The notes beneath the pieces are model-generated. The model had not been told where the DNA came from and did not search any database. It worked only from the letters and a program-made list of their open reading frames with translations. Below are positions 1 through 11,198 of a DNA stretch of 64,000 nt, piece by piece. The DNA is taken from the NCBI GenBank assembly GCA_022447205.1, contig JAKVBQ010000001.1, positions 1-64,000 of the forward strand. The letters are read 5' to 3'. The stretch is from Phycisphaerales bacterium. GTDB lineage: Bacteria; Planctomycetota; Phycisphaerae; Phycisphaerales; SM1A02. Within the stretch, counting starts at the first letter, position 1; the number at the start of each line of letters is the position of its first letter. A program made the position numbers and the translations under genes.

Positions 1-1
1 G

Positions 2-1345
2 ATGATCATTAACTCCGACGAGCGGCAGTGGACCTGGATGGACGAGGGCGTCAACACCTTCGTTCAGTTCCTCGCCCAGGAGACCTGGGAGGAGGACTAT
101 CCCTCGCGTCGCGGGGAGCCGCAGTCGATCATCCCCTTCATGCTCTCCGAACGGCAGCGTTCGATCATGACCCACGGCGAGTCGATCCTCCAGCGTGGCA
201 ACAATGCCTACGCCAAGCCGGCGACCGCCCTCAACATCCTGCGTGAGACGGTGCTCGGCCGCGAGCAGTTCGACTACGCCTTCCGGGAGTACTGCCGACG
301 CTGGGCGTTCCGTCGTCCCGAACCGGCGGATCTCTTCAGGACCCTGGAGGACGCCTCAGGAACCGATCTCGACTGGTTCTGGCGAGGCTGGTTCTACGGG
401 ACCGACCACGTGGACGTCGCGGTCGAGAAGCTCTACGACTTCACGATCGATCCGCTGGATCCCGATCTCTCCAAGCCGGCCCGCAAGGCGGAGCGCGACG
501 CACAGGCCGACTCGATCACCACCGAGCGGAACGCCCCGCTCGAACGGCGAACCGATCTGCATCCCGAGCTCCTCGACTTCTACAACACCTTCGACGAACT
601 GGATGTCACGGAAGGGGATCGACGGAACTACCGCAACCTGATGCGCCGGCTTGCGTCCGATGATCGCGAACTCATCGAGCGGCTCCATGACAGACCCCTG
701 CACTTCAACGTGGTTCGTTTCCGGAATCACGGGGGGGTGGTCATGCCGCTTCCCCTCACGCTGGTCTGGGCCGATGGCTCGGTCGAGGAGCTGATGCTCC
801 CTGCAGAGATCTGGAAGCGCAATCCGGAGGTGTTCTCGAAGCTCTTCGTCTCCGATCAGTCCCTGGCCTCGGTCCGGATCGATGTGCATCGACAGATCGC
901 GGATGCGGACCGGACGAACAACGTGTATCCATCCGAGATCGTTCCCGGCCGCTTCGAGATCGACACGAGTTCACGCCGTGACCGCGGCAACCCGATGCGG
1001 ACCGCTCGTGAGGAGACCGATCGAAACACGACCCGGGAGAACGCATTCCGGATGGCTCGAGTCTGTGTCGTCACGTGGGCGGCGCTTGATGCGCCGGGAA
1101 GCCCTGCGAAGAACGCGTCCGTGTTCGCAGACGCACTCGAGGGCGTCAAGGCCGAGGATGCATGGGGACGGCGTTTCGCGATCAAGCACGGCACCAGCGC
1201 CCTCGTGGAGCAGGAGGCGGCGGACCTCCTCCTCGTCGAACTCCTGAGTTCGGGACCTGATGGTGAAGCCGGGACCGATGACGACATCGCCTTCTGGATG
1301 AACATGCTCGGGGAGTTCAACGACGGCCCGTTTCCGTCGAAGTGA
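2..1345 (+). CDS. M1-like zinc peptidase, C-terminal part (5' end outside window)
   Basis: The reading frame is open at the left edge, so this is the 3' part of a longer gene; the ATG at position 2 is probably internal. The first residues contain WMDEGVNTF, which matches the segment of gluzincin (M1 aminopeptidase family) proteins that supplies the third zinc ligand, a Glu about 18 residues after HExxH. The HExxH itself would lie just upstream of the window. The following ~150 residues are aromatic-rich and helical (FRTLEDASGTDLDWFWRGW), as expected for the M1 helical lobe. The rest, ending in an Asp-rich GTDDDIAFWMN stretch, is lineage-specific. The likely role is extracytoplasmic peptide hydrolysis. 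Its TGA stop abuts the stop codon of the convergent pseudouridine synthase gene. Family assignment is fairly safe; substrate is unknown. Confidence 0.7.
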   Translation: MIINSDERQWTWMDEGVNTFVQFLAQETWEEDYPSRRGEPQSIIPFMLSERQRSIMTHGESILQRGNNAYAKPATALNILRETVLGREQFDYAFREYCRRWAFRRPEPADLFRTLEDASGTDLDWFWRGWFYGTDHVDVAVEKLYDFTIDPLDPDLSKPARKAERDAQADSITTERNAPLERRTDLHPELLDFYNTFDELDVTEGDRRNYRNLMRRLASDDRELIERLHDRPLHFNVVRFRNHGGVVMPLPLTLVWADGSVEELMLPAEIWKRNPEVFSKLFVSDQSLASVRIDVHRQIADADRTNNVYPSEIVPGRFEIDTSSRRDRGNPMRTAREETDRNTTRENAFRMARVCVVTWAALDAPGSPAKNASVFADALEGVKAEDAWGRRFAIKHGTSALVEQEAADLLLVELLSSGPDGEAGTDDDIAFWMNMLGEFNDGPFPSK

Positions 1346-1981
1346 CTAGAAGGGGACTTCGGCCCTGAATTCAACGCGCTCTCCGCTCGCGGGGTGTGTG
1401 AACCCGAGTGCTTCCGCATGGAGCATCAGGCGGTTCCCCATTGCGACGACATCCGGCGGAGCGTAGAGATCATCACCGATGATCGCATGGCCGAGCTGGA
1501 GGGCGTGTACCCGGAGCTGGTGACTCCGGCCTGTTTCCGGTTGGAAACGGAGTCGGGTACGGACCGGTTCATCCATTCGCTCGAGCACCTGCCAGCTGGT
1601 GCGTGCCGAACGCCCGTGTTCAGGATCGATCTTCTGGCGAGGGGGGCGGTCGATGTCCTTGCGCATCGGAGCATCGATGAGTCCCTCTTCGCCGAGGACG
1701 TCACCGACGACGATCGCCTGGTACTGCTTGTCGACTTCGCGATCATGGAACTGTCTCGAGAGTTCCCGGTGTGTGTCGGCGTCTCGTGCCATCAGGATCA
1801 CCCCGGAGGTGTCCCGGTCCAGCCGGTGGACGATTCGTGCGCCATCGACCGCGGAAGCCGCTCGGCTGGCCATGCAGTCGGCCTTCTCCGGGCCGATACC
1901 CGGCACGGAGAGCAGTCCGGAAGGCTTGTCGAACAGCACGAGGTGTCGATCCATGAAAATGATGGGGAGTGCGTCGGTCAT
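1346..1981 (-). CDS. rluA: RluA-family RNA pseudouridine synthase
   Basis: The 211-residue product isomerises uridine to pseudouridine in rRNA and/or tRNA. It has the family hallmark HRLDRDTSG, whose second Asp is the catalytic nucleophile, and downstream motifs GRSHQLRVHA and GDDLY typical of RluA/RluC/RluD. There is no N-terminal S4 domain, and the length matches short RluA (about 219 residues) rather than RluC/D. N-terminal FMDRHLVLFDKPSGLLSVPG is the usual RluA opening. The target site cannot be told from sequence, so the symbol is by family only. It is divergent from the beta-propeller gene with 32 bp between start codons, in which two -10-like hexamers overlap. Confidence 0.88.
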   Translation of the reverse strand: MTDALPIIFMDRHLVLFDKPSGLLSVPGIGPEKADCMASRAASAVDGARIVHRLDRDTSGVILMARDADTHRELSRQFHDREVDKQYQAIVVGDVLGEEGLIDAPMRKDIDRPPRQKIDPEHGRSARTSWQVLERMDEPVRTRLRFQPETGRSHQLRVHALQLGHAIIGDDLYAPPDVVAMGNRLMLHAEALGFTHPASGERVEFRAEVPF

Positions 1982-1998
1982 CTGGTGTGTGGAAGGTA

Positions 1999-2004
1999 TA
2001 GAAT
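1999..2004 (+). promoter_or_regulatory. -10-like TAGAAT before the beta-propeller gene
   Basis: TAGAAT ends 9 bp before the ATG at 2014, so transcription would start almost at the start codon and give a leaderless or nearly leaderless mRNA. No clear -35 is visible. On the minus strand, TATACC at 1995-2000 overlaps it and could serve the divergent pseudouridine synthase gene. Confidence 0.4.
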
Positions 2005-2013
2005 CCTGAACCC

Positions 2014-3153
2014 ATGAACATCACCGCCGCCATTGTTTTTGCCGTTCTCTCCGCCTCGCCGGCCATCGTCAGCGACGAAGAATTCCTCGGAGCACCCCAG
2101 CAGCTCACCTTCCACGATCAGTTCGCCAAGGCGGGAGAGGCCTACTTCTCCCCCGACGGTTCGAAGGTCATCTTCCAGGCGGTGGAGCGAGTCGGAGAAG
2201 GGGAGATCGAGGATCCCTTCTACGCGATGTTCGTCGCCGACCTGGTCGACGTCGACGGCAAGTTCGAACTCCAGGACATCCGGCGGGTCTCCCCCGAAGG
2301 GACGGCCAACACCTGCGGCTGGTTCGATTCGGTGGACCCGGATCTTCTGTGGTTCGCTTCGACGGTGGTTCCCCCGACGGAGTCGAATGCACCGGGGTAC
2401 CAGCGGGGGAGCGGCCGATACCGCTGGATGTTCCCGCCCCAGATGCGCGTGGTGAAGACGAGGCTGGACGATGCCGATGGTTCGGTCGGATCGCTCGAGG
2501 TCGTGGAGGGTGATGGAACCGCCTACGTGGCGGAATGTTCGGTCTCACCGGACGGCCGTTACCTGCTCTTCTGCTCCCTCGATTCGGGGCAGGGCGACAT
2601 CTTCGTCAAGGATCTGGAGACCGATGAGATCATTCCCCTGGTCACCGCTCCCGGCTATGACGGGGGCCCGTTCTTCTCTCCTGATGGGGAACGGATCTGC
2701 TATCGATCCGACCGGCATGGCAACAATCTCCTGCAGATCTTCGTCGCGGATCTGGCGAGGGACGAGTCCGGTGAACTCACGGGAATCGAGCGGGAGTATC
2801 AGCTCACCGACAACGCCCACGTCAACTGGTGCCCCTTCTGGCATCCGGAAGGGCGGCACATCGTCTACGGGACCAGTGAGATGGGGCATCGTAACTACGA
2901 GGTCTTCATCGTGGACGCGGCTTCGGATCTGGACGCTCAGCCACCGCATGTCCGCTACGGCACTGCACGGCGGCGGGTGACCGAGGCTGATGGTGCGGAT
3001 GTCCTTCCGGTGTTCGACTCCACGGGGACGATGATGATGTGGACGGGCCAGCGTGATCCGGGCAAGACCAGCCAGCTCTGGATCGCGCCCTTCAAGATGC
3101 CCGAGTATCGACCGTCCGCGACCCCCTCCGGCGCCTATGGCAGGGGTGGATGA
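2014..3153 (+). CDS. Secreted WD40-like (PD40/TolB-type) beta-propeller protein
   Basis: 379 residues with an N-terminal signal peptide (MNITAAIVFAVLSASPAIVS). Several repeats of the form SPDG(S/R/E)-(K/Y/R)-(I/L)-x-F occur, for example YFSPDGSKVIFQA, SVSPDGRYLLFCS and FFSPDGERICYRS. They mark blades of a PD40 propeller like the TolB C-terminal domain. Such proteins are periplasmic or secreted binding scaffolds; no catalytic residues are evident. The start is set by the signal peptide and by a -10 hexamer just upstream. The stop overlaps the next ATG (ATGA), so it is probably translated together with the following lipoprotein. The ligand is unknown. Confidence 0.75.
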   Translation: MNITAAIVFAVLSASPAIVSDEEFLGAPQQLTFHDQFAKAGEAYFSPDGSKVIFQAVERVGEGEIEDPFYAMFVADLVDVDGKFELQDIRRVSPEGTANTCGWFDSVDPDLLWFASTVVPPTESNAPGYQRGSGRYRWMFPPQMRVVKTRLDDADGSVGSLEVVEGDGTAYVAECSVSPDGRYLLFCSLDSGQGDIFVKDLETDEIIPLVTAPGYDGGPFFSPDGERICYRSDRHGNNLLQIFVADLARDESGELTGIEREYQLTDNAHVNWCPFWHPEGRHIVYGTSEMGHRNYEVFIVDAASDLDAQPPHVRYGTARRRVTEADGADVLPVFDSTGTMMMWTGQRDPGKTSQLWIAPFKMPEYRPSATPSGAYGRGG

Positions 3154-3794
3154 ACATGCGGACCGGCCTGCATCATGGTCTTCATGCGGGTGTGGTCCTC
3201 CTCGTTCTGGGTACGGTGGGATGCACCCCCTACCGAATCGAATACCACAAGCGCCCCGCCTTCTACAAGGAGGCCTCGGAGCAGGAACTCCTTGACGAGG
3301 TGACGCTCGATAATGGAACCGTGGTCCGGTTTCTCGACCAGGACCCCTTTGCCACGGCCTCGCCCGGTGAGAACGGCGAGGCTCAGGCGACCTCTGCTGA
3401 CACCAACATTCGCGTCGAATCAACTGACGGCAGTGTCGTGCTGCGCACGGCGGCGCCGGAGCATGTGCTGGCTCATGCCAAGCGATGCATACGCCAGCGC
3501 GAATACCAGTTGATCTGGGATCAACTTCTGGCCACGAGAACCCGTTCTGCCTACGAACGAGAGGGCAGGAGCTTCGACGACTTCGCCACCTTCTGCGAGG
3601 AGAATCGTCCTGCGATGATGGAGACCTTCAATCGCATGGGGTTCGCGCTCTACAGCTCGGACGTCGTCCAGGAGGCGATCCCTTCCAACGGCGTCCGCTA
3701 CCGAATGCACCCTCGACTCAGTGAACAGTTCATCTTCACCGAGTTCGACGTGGTTCGTGAGTCATCTGGTTTCAAGTGGCTGATGATCCGATAG
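3150..3794 (+). CDS. Predicted outer-membrane or periplasmic lipoprotein, unknown function
   Basis: 214 residues. The N-terminus has a signal sequence ending in the lipobox LGTVGC, so the mature protein begins at a lipidated Cys around residue 26. I do not recognise a family for the rest. It is mixed hydrophilic with a helical centre (HAKRCIRQREYQLIWDQLLATRTR) and a C-terminal part (FIFTEFDVVRESSGFKWLMIR) that could be a small alpha/beta fold of the kind seen in import-related or NTF2-like lipoproteins. Its ATG overlaps the stop of the beta-propeller gene, suggesting joint function at the envelope. It is followed by a GC-rich hairpin between convergent genes. Confidence 0.6.
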   Translation: MNMRTGLHHGLHAGVVLLVLGTVGCTPYRIEYHKRPAFYKEASEQELLDEVTLDNGTVVRFLDQDPFATASPGENGEAQATSADTNIRVESTDGSVVLRTAAPEHVLAHAKRCIRQREYQLIWDQLLATRTRSAYEREGRSFDDFATFCEENRPAMMETFNRMGFALYSSDVVQEAIPSNGVRYRMHPRLSEQFIFTEFDVVRESSGFKWLMIR

Positions 3795-3801
3795 CCCGGC
3801 A

Positions 3802-3827
3802 GGCTCTCCCCCCGAGGGAGGAGAGCC
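3802..3827. terminator. Hairpin between convergent genes, possible bidirectional terminator
   Basis: An 8-bp stem (GGCTCTCC paired with GGAGAGCC) lies in the 42-bp gap between a rightward lipoprotein gene and the leftward M48-type gene. There is no T-run on either side, so a Rho-independent role is only suggested by position. Confidence 0.4.
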
Positions 3828-3836
3828 CGGGGGGCA

Positions 3837-6575
3837 TCAGTCTTCGATCGGCTCGCTGAGGATGAGCCAGCCAACGATCGCATTGGGAGTCGTGTTCACC
3901 ATCTCGAGGGAGGTGTCCTCCTCATGGATCTGGCTTGCCTCTCCGTAGCGACTGACCTTCTTCTGTTTCACGCCATTCCGACATGACCAGAGGGAGAGCC
4001 TGTGGGTGTCGGGGATCAGCAGGACTTCGGCACCAACCTCGAACGGACCCTTGATCGGCAGTTCCTGGTGGGCAGGGATCTCGAACCGGACGAATCGCAT
4101 GGTGTGCCCTGTACGACGTTCCGCGAAGGAGTCGTAGTAGGAGCGCTCGCCCTCGTCTGCCTGCCTGCCGAAGTCCAGGCCGCTGACTTCCTTCATCCAG
4201 TGGAAGGAGATCGGCAGGAGGGGGGCAGGTTCAACCTCGGGTTCGGGTTCCGGAGTGGGTTCGGGCTCGGGTTCTGGCGCAGGCTCGGGTTCCGGCGCGG
4301 GTTCGGGTTCCGGCGCGGGTTCGGGTTCCGGTGCGGGCTCAGGAGCCGGTTCGGGCTCGACTGCGGAATCGGAGTCCGTCGTCTCGTCCATGGCAACCTG
4401 GGTTTCCGTTGCAGGCTCGGGGTCCGATGCAGGTTCTGCGTCGGTGTCAGAGCCCTCTTCAGCAACCACGACGATGGCGCCTCCGGTCTCTTCGGTCGTC
4501 TCTTCGGTATCGGCATCATCAGTCATGCCATCTTCGGACATGCCGTCTTCGGAAGCGACTTCGATCGACTCCTCTTCCATGTCCGACATCTCGGGATCGA
4601 CTTCGGGTTCAGGCATCGCAAGAACGATTGAACTGATCGGTTCTGCTGCGGTTTCTCGTGGCTCGGATGGAATGAACGGTGCGTTTCCACCTGCGCTGAG
4701 GAGCATGACCCGACTGTCCGTAAGGGTCGGTTGTGCCCGGTCGAACACGTTGGCATGCGTTTCCTGGTCCTGCAGGCAGGCAAGTACCCGGTTTCCAGGT
4801 GCTCGGTTCGTGGTTGGCAGGTAGGAGACGAGCTGGTCAGCGTCCGTGTAGCGTTCCTCTGAGTAGACCACGCCACCGTAGGAGCCAGTGGCCCGGCTGA
4901 TTCTGGCGAGCACGTTGAGCAGTGCGTTGGGGTCGTACCCCGCTGCGGAGGCGAGCGACATGCCACGGATGTCCGCTGCAGTTTCGCTGGCCAGGTTCGG
5001 CCCACGCATGCTCACTTCGATGACTGCTTCGACGACAGCCTTGAAACCATCGTTCGCGGCGGTTTCGACCTGCGCCATCGCCTCATCACGCGCCATCACC
5101 TTCATGTCGTCCGGAATGTCGACGTCGGCGAGCATGCTCGCGATGACGTCCGGGAGAAGGCCGTCGCTCATCAGCTCGAAAATCCGGCGGTACGCGGGGA
5201 AGTCGTCGTAGCCGGCTTCGATCGCGGCCTTGATGCAGTGTCGTTCCTCGACGTGCGCGATCTCGTGTCCGATGATCACTGCGAGTTCGTCGTCCGATTC
5301 CACGAAGTCGAGCAGGCCGGTGGTCAGGAAGATCATGCCACCCGGGGTCGCCATCGCATTGATCGTTTCATCATCATCCTGGACGGTGAAGATGTAGCCT
5401 GCGAGCGGATAGGGCATCGTTGAGTGGCGTGACAATTCGTGGCCGACCGCGCCGACGATGATGCTTCGTGGGTCGTCTGCGGCGAGGGCTGGTGCGGAGC
5501 CGAGGATGTAGGCGGCCGCTTCTCGGCCCAGCAGGAATTCATCGAGAGGGGTTGGCTGACTGGATTCGAGCAGCTCCTGCACGACGCCATCGATCGCTGC
5601 CGACATCTTGGCGTTATCGCTGAGCACCACTTCCAACAATTCGTCGAGCATGTCCGTTGCTGCAGCGCTGTCTTCTTCTGCAGCCGCGTCTTCTGTAGCC
5701 GCATCGTCTGTAGCCGCATCGTCTGCAGTCGCGTCATCTGTGGCTGCGTCATCTTCAGTCGCGTCTTCTGTGGCCGCGTCATCTGTGGCCGCGTCATCTG
5801 CAGCTTCGTCATCTGCAGCTGCGTCTTCTGTCACGGCTTCTTCTGGAGCCATGGCCGCTGCAATCAGGGCGGCTACGAGGGCGGGATCATGATCTTCGAG
5901 GTCGACGCTTGCGAGATCGAGTGTGTCCTCGTTCATCGTGTAGGGGTCGGCATCGAGAATGACGATGTCTGACTGGCGATAACCGGTCGCCGGGTGACCA
6001 GCGTTGGCAAGCAGGCCTTCGATCGCCTCATAGTCCGCGCCATCGAGGCGCGGCGAGCCTGCAAGGCCCTTGGCAGCGACACGCTTGTTGCTGTCCTTCG
6101 TGAATCCCTTGTCGGTGTCTTCGTCAGCCGACATGAGGACTTGAGGCGCGACCAGGCTTCGAGCACCCACGTAGCCGGAGACTTTGCTGTTCTCGACATA
6201 TGCCCAGGTAGGAGCGAATTCGCCATCGCCATGTTCGTTCATGAGCGAAGTGCTCGGGATGCGGTAGAAACGTGACCACTCCAGGACGGTGATCGCGTCG
6301 CCCTGATCGAGTGTGCCGACCACCGGTGACTGAACATTCGGTTCGGCGTGGACCGGGACGCGGAGGGCGGAAATCTGCATCGTCACGCTGGCCGGGAGCG
6401 GCGCGTGATCGAGGATCCTTGCGGCATTGCCGGATCGACTCGGTCCATCGACATCGGCGATGTACGGATCCGATGACCAGTGCTTCGTGGTTTCGCTCAC
6501 GATCTTGCTGCTGCTGGAGCAGCCAGAAAGGACGGTCATGGCAAGGCCGGATACGAGCAGGACTCGTGCGAACAT
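3837..6575 (-). CDS. M48-type metalloprotease lipoprotein with SH3-like domain and low-complexity linkers
   Basis: 912 residues. The signal peptide ends in lipobox LSGC (Cys19). Residues about 65-145 look like a bacterial SH3 domain ([17 protein letters not shown]). Residues about 245-305 are an acidic Ala/Asp/Thr repeat (TDDAATDD). The peptidase core holds [11 protein letters not shown] (His437, Glu438, His441) and a downstream ETAADIRG that supplies the third ligand Glu531, the M48/BepA arrangement. A long Pro/Glu linker (about 739-784) leads to a C-terminal domain of about 115 residues that I do not recognise. The likely role is outer-membrane or periplasmic protein quality control. A Shine-Dalgarno-like GAGGAG precedes the ATG. 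Both low-complexity blocks are encoded by repetitive DNA and may vary in length between strains. Confidence 0.75.
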   Translation of the reverse strand: MFARVLLVSGLAMTVLSGCSSSSKIVSETTKHWSSDPYIADVDGPSRSGNAARILDHAPLPASVTMQISALRVPVHAEPNVQSPVVGTLDQGDAITVLEWSRFYRIPSTSLMNEHGDGEFAPTWAYVENSKVSGYVGARSLVAPQVLMSADEDTDKGFTKDSNKRVAAKGLAGSPRLDGADYEAIEGLLANAGHPATGYRQSDIVILDADPYTMNEDTLDLASVDLEDHDPALVAALIAAAMAPEEAVTEDAAADDEAADDAATDDAATEDATEDDAATDDATADDAATDDAATEDAAAEEDSAAATDMLDELLEVVLSDNAKMSAAIDGVVQELLESSQPTPLDEFLLGREAAAYILGSAPALAADDPRSIIVGAVGHELSRHSTMPYPLAGYIFTVQDDDETINAMATPGGMIFLTTGLLDFVESDDELAVIIGHEIAHVEERHCIKAAIEAGYDDFPAYRRIFELMSDGLLPDVIASMLADVDIPDDMKVMARDEAMAQVETAANDGFKAVVEAVIEVSMRGPNLASETAADIRGMSLASAAGYDPNALLNVLARISRATGSYGGVVYSEERYTDADQLVSYLPTTNRAPGNRVLACLQDQETHANVFDRAQPTLTDSRVMLLSAGGNAPFIPSEPRETAAEPISSIVLAMPEPEVDPEMSDMEEESIEVASEDGMSEDGMTDDADTEETTEETGGAIVVVAEEGSDTDAEPASDPEPATETQVAMDETTDSDSAVEPEPAPEPAPEPEPAPEPEPAPEPEPAPEPEPEPTPEPEPEVEPAPLLPISFHWMKEVSGLDFGRQADEGERSYYDSFAERRTGHTMRFVRFEIPAHQELPIKGPFEVGAEVLLIPDTHRLSLWSCRNGVKQKKVSRYGEASQIHEEDTSLEMVNTTPNAIVGWLILSEPIED
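4215..4375 (-). repeat. Hexanucleotide-like repeat encoding the Pro/Glu linker
   Basis: On the plus strand the unit reads as alternating GGTTCG and GGTTCC/GGCTCG with GGCGCG interruptions, so the encoded linker alternates Pro-Glu and Pro-Ala. Such tracts are prone to slippage in multiples of 6 bp, which keeps frame. Confidence 0.6.
5670..5845 (-). repeat. About 15-bp minisatellite encoding Ala/Asp/Thr repeats
   Basis: Roughly a dozen imperfect 15-bp units (GCxGCGTCATCTGTG-like on the plus strand) encode ATDDA-type pentapeptides in the M48-type lipoprotein. The unit length is a multiple of three, so copy-number change would not break the frame. Confidence 0.6.
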
Positions 6576-6619
6576 GGGTGTCTCCTCTGACGGTCACTCA
6601 AACGATGATTCGAACGGTG

Positions 6620-6648
6620 AGTGTACTCAAGATCAGCTCTTCGGTCAG
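6620..6648 (-). promoter_or_regulatory. Promoter-like CTGACC-N17-TACACT for the M48-type gene
   Basis: Read on the minus strand, CTGACC (plus coordinates 6643-6648) and TACACT (6620-6625) are 17 bp apart, and the -10 lies 44 bp before the ATG. This is the best-spaced -35/-10 pair among the TACACT sites in the window. Confidence 0.45.
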
Positions 6649-6897
6649 CAGGGGAGGGCATTTGCGAGGCTCGATCCTGCAAATCCCGGGTCATTTCCGA
6701 TTGTGGGGCCAGCTGCAGGCATTGGCAGAGGGCCTCACGTGCTCCAGCAGGGTTGTCTTGCATGAGTTTGAAGTTGCGATGTTCGGTGTGAATCTGTGCG
6801 GAAAAGTCCAGTCCTGGGTGCTTCATCGGCGGGCTGCGCCATTCGTGTCGGCCTCTCTTTTTGCGGAAGGAACAACCGTTGCTGCTGCATGAAATGA

Positions 6898-6931
6898 ACA
6901 GGGAGGCATGCCTTGCAGCATGCCTCCCTGT
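6898..6931 (-). terminator. Intrinsic terminator of clpC
   Basis: A perfect 14-bp stem (ACAGGGAGGCATGC with its complement) around a 6-nt loop lies 25 bp beyond the clpC stop. It is followed on the minus strand by the T-rich TCATTTCATG. Confidence 0.75.
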
Positions 6932-6956
6932 GGGGTGATTCTGAATATCGCCTTGC

Positions 6957-9482
<2,526 letters not shown>

Positions 9483-9532
9483 GCCTCACTCCTTAAATCC
9501 ACGCCGAAGGGCGCTTGAATCACGATCCGTAC

Positions 9533-9538
9533 AGTGTA
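9533..9538 (-). promoter_or_regulatory. -10-like TACACT upstream of clpC
   Basis: TACACT on the minus strand, 50 bp before the clpC ATG, within GTACACTGTAC. No canonical -35 is seen at the expected distance. Confidence 0.35.
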
Positions 9539-9674
9539 CCCACCTCGTGTCGTGCACCACGGAGGGTGCCACTGGGTCCGGCCTCTCCTCGATAACCGAG
9601 GTGTCGGCCGGAATTTTCATGGGAACCTCCCCCGTAAAGCAGGGCGGCTCCATGGATCTGTACGATCTTCTGCC

Positions 9675-9680
9675 TAGACT
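9675..9680 (+). promoter_or_regulatory. -10-like TAGACT at the start of the secreted HExxH gene
   Basis: TAGACT ends 9 bp before the ATG at 9690, which would give a nearly leaderless transcript. No clear -35 was found. Confidence 0.3.
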
Positions 9681-9689
9681 GGATCGGCG

Positions 9690-11054
9690 ATGGTACCACC
9701 TGACTTGATACATGCTTCCCGACTGGCCTTGATCTCTTGTGTTCTCGGGGCCGGGATGCCCGTACAGGCTCAGGAGGGGGGGTCCGGAGTCCAGGTGCTC
9801 GATCCGGAAATCCTGGTCGATTTTCGCCTGGAGGGTGCTCCGGAGCTCATCAGGGGGCGTCTGCGATCCTGGGATTCCCACGGGATCGTCGGATCCTTCG
9901 GAACCCATGCCTGGGAGGAGCTTGATCTCCGGTCCCTGAATCAAGTCTGCTTCGAGCTGATCGATGCCAGGGTGGCTGCCGATCTGGTCTTCCTTGGGGA
10001 GCTCCAGCTGCGTCGTGTCGACCCTGAGGCCGATCATCGTGCGGAGCAGACCTTCAGGCGCGCCCTCGCCCTTGATCCGGCAAGCCGTCCCCTGATTGAA
10101 GCTGCTCGCGAGCGTGCTGCTGCTTTCGAACGTGCCCAGGCGGAGGCTGAACGGCTTCGAGCAGCGCAACGACTCCAGGAGTCAATGCCCGAGGGGAAGG
10201 CCTGGGCGGCCTCTCCATGGCCTGTACAGACCGATGCAGAGCAGGCCCAGGCGGTCCTGGATCTCCGTGAGGAGACCGCGGCACTCCTCAGTGACGCTGG
10301 GCTTCCCGAGACGGAGCCGATCGAGACCGACTACTTCCTCGTCTACCTGGTGAATGCTCCGGGCGATCCAAGGGGAGTCATCAGGGATCTCGACCAGATG
10401 TATCGCAAGATCGCGACGTTGCTCGACCTCCCCGAGGTGCAGGGGCGCCCGATCAACCTGTTCTGGGGCAAGGCCGTCGTCATCATCGCCGGCGAGGAGG
10501 GTCAGTTCCGACTCATCGAGGCCCATGGCTTCAACCAGAAGGTACCTGCCGGGGTGGTGGGACTGTGTCACAGCATCGGGCCCAAGGTCTTCGTGAACAC
10601 CTATCGCACTCCGGATGACTTCCTGTTCGCATCGGTTCTCGTTCATGAGGCGGTGCACGGGATGATGCATCGTTTCGTGACTCCGAAGCGCCTTCCGACC
10701 TGGGCCAACGAAGGTCTTGCCGACTGGGCGGCCGACAACATCGTCCCCGGCAGGACCCTGGATGCCGCACGAAGAAGACAGGGACTCGACTTCATTCGTG
10801 GTGGTGGTCGGCTCGAGGCCATCATGGAGATGAACTACGAAGACGGGTCCTGGCCCGGCCCGGACGGCGTTGGATACGGTGCGAGTTACCTGCTGGTCCA
10901 CTACATGATCGACCAGAACCGATACGGCTTCGCGGACTGGGTGCGGGAGGTCAAGGCAGGCGGAGACTGGCGGGAAGCCATGGTCTCGGAGTACGGCGCA
11001 AGTGCCGACAGGCTCGTTCGCTTCGCACGTGAGTGGCATCTGACCAACGACTGA
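9690..11054 (+). CDS. Secreted gluzincin-like metalloprotease, unknown substrate
   Basis: 454 residues with a signal peptide (hydrophobic RLALISCVLGAGMPVQA, predicted cut after AQA or QAQ). The C-terminal half carries VHEAVHGMMH (His319, Glu320, His323) and, about 18 residues on, WANEGLADW with Glu341 as candidate third zinc ligand. That is the gluzincin layout found in several planctomycetal secreted peptidase-like families. Residues about 100-200 are helical and charged, perhaps a coiled coil or TPR-like spacer. Upstream there is no strong ribosome-binding site; a TAGACT hexamer 9 bp before the ATG suggests a leaderless mRNA. The substrate cannot be predicted. Confidence 0.65.
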   Translation: MVPPDLIHASRLALISCVLGAGMPVQAQEGGSGVQVLDPEILVDFRLEGAPELIRGRLRSWDSHGIVGSFGTHAWEELDLRSLNQVCFELIDARVAADLVFLGELQLRRVDPEADHRAEQTFRRALALDPASRPLIEAARERAAAFERAQAEAERLRAAQRLQESMPEGKAWAASPWPVQTDAEQAQAVLDLREETAALLSDAGLPETEPIETDYFLVYLVNAPGDPRGVIRDLDQMYRKIATLLDLPEVQGRPINLFWGKAVVIIAGEEGQFRLIEAHGFNQKVPAGVVGLCHSIGPKVFVNTYRTPDDFLFASVLVHEAVHGMMHRFVTPKRLPTWANEGLADWAADNIVPGRTLDAARRRQGLDFIRGGGRLEAIMEMNYEDGSWPGPDGVGYGASYLLVHYMIDQNRYGFADWVREVKAGGDWREAMVSEYGASADRLVRFAREWHLTND

Positions 11055-11122
11055 ACGGCCCGGCCACACATCCTGCCCGTGGCCACCGGGATGATTCGCA
11101 AACATGAGTCCCGGATATGGAA

Positions 11123-11165
11123 ACCGGCTGGGATCGATGCGCGATGCGCACCGATCCCAGCCGGT
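11123..11165. terminator. Long perfect hairpin between convergent genes
   Basis: A 14-bp perfect stem (ACCGGCTGGGATCG with its complement) with a 15-nt loop sits between the rightward metalloprotease gene and the leftward beta-helix gene. It lacks a T-run on either strand but is well placed to end both transcripts. Confidence 0.5.
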
Positions 11166-11198
11166 AGTGGCTGACTCAGGGGCGGGGCCCCGTGTCGG

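Larger units (their letters stand above)
6576..6956. other. 381-bp intergenic region between the M48-type gene and clpC
   Basis: I find no convincing gene here. It contains the promoter-like elements of the M48-type gene near its left end and the clpC terminator near its right end. The middle (about 6660-6890) has moderate GC and short open frames without a ribosome-binding site or recognisable product. Confidence 0.6.
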
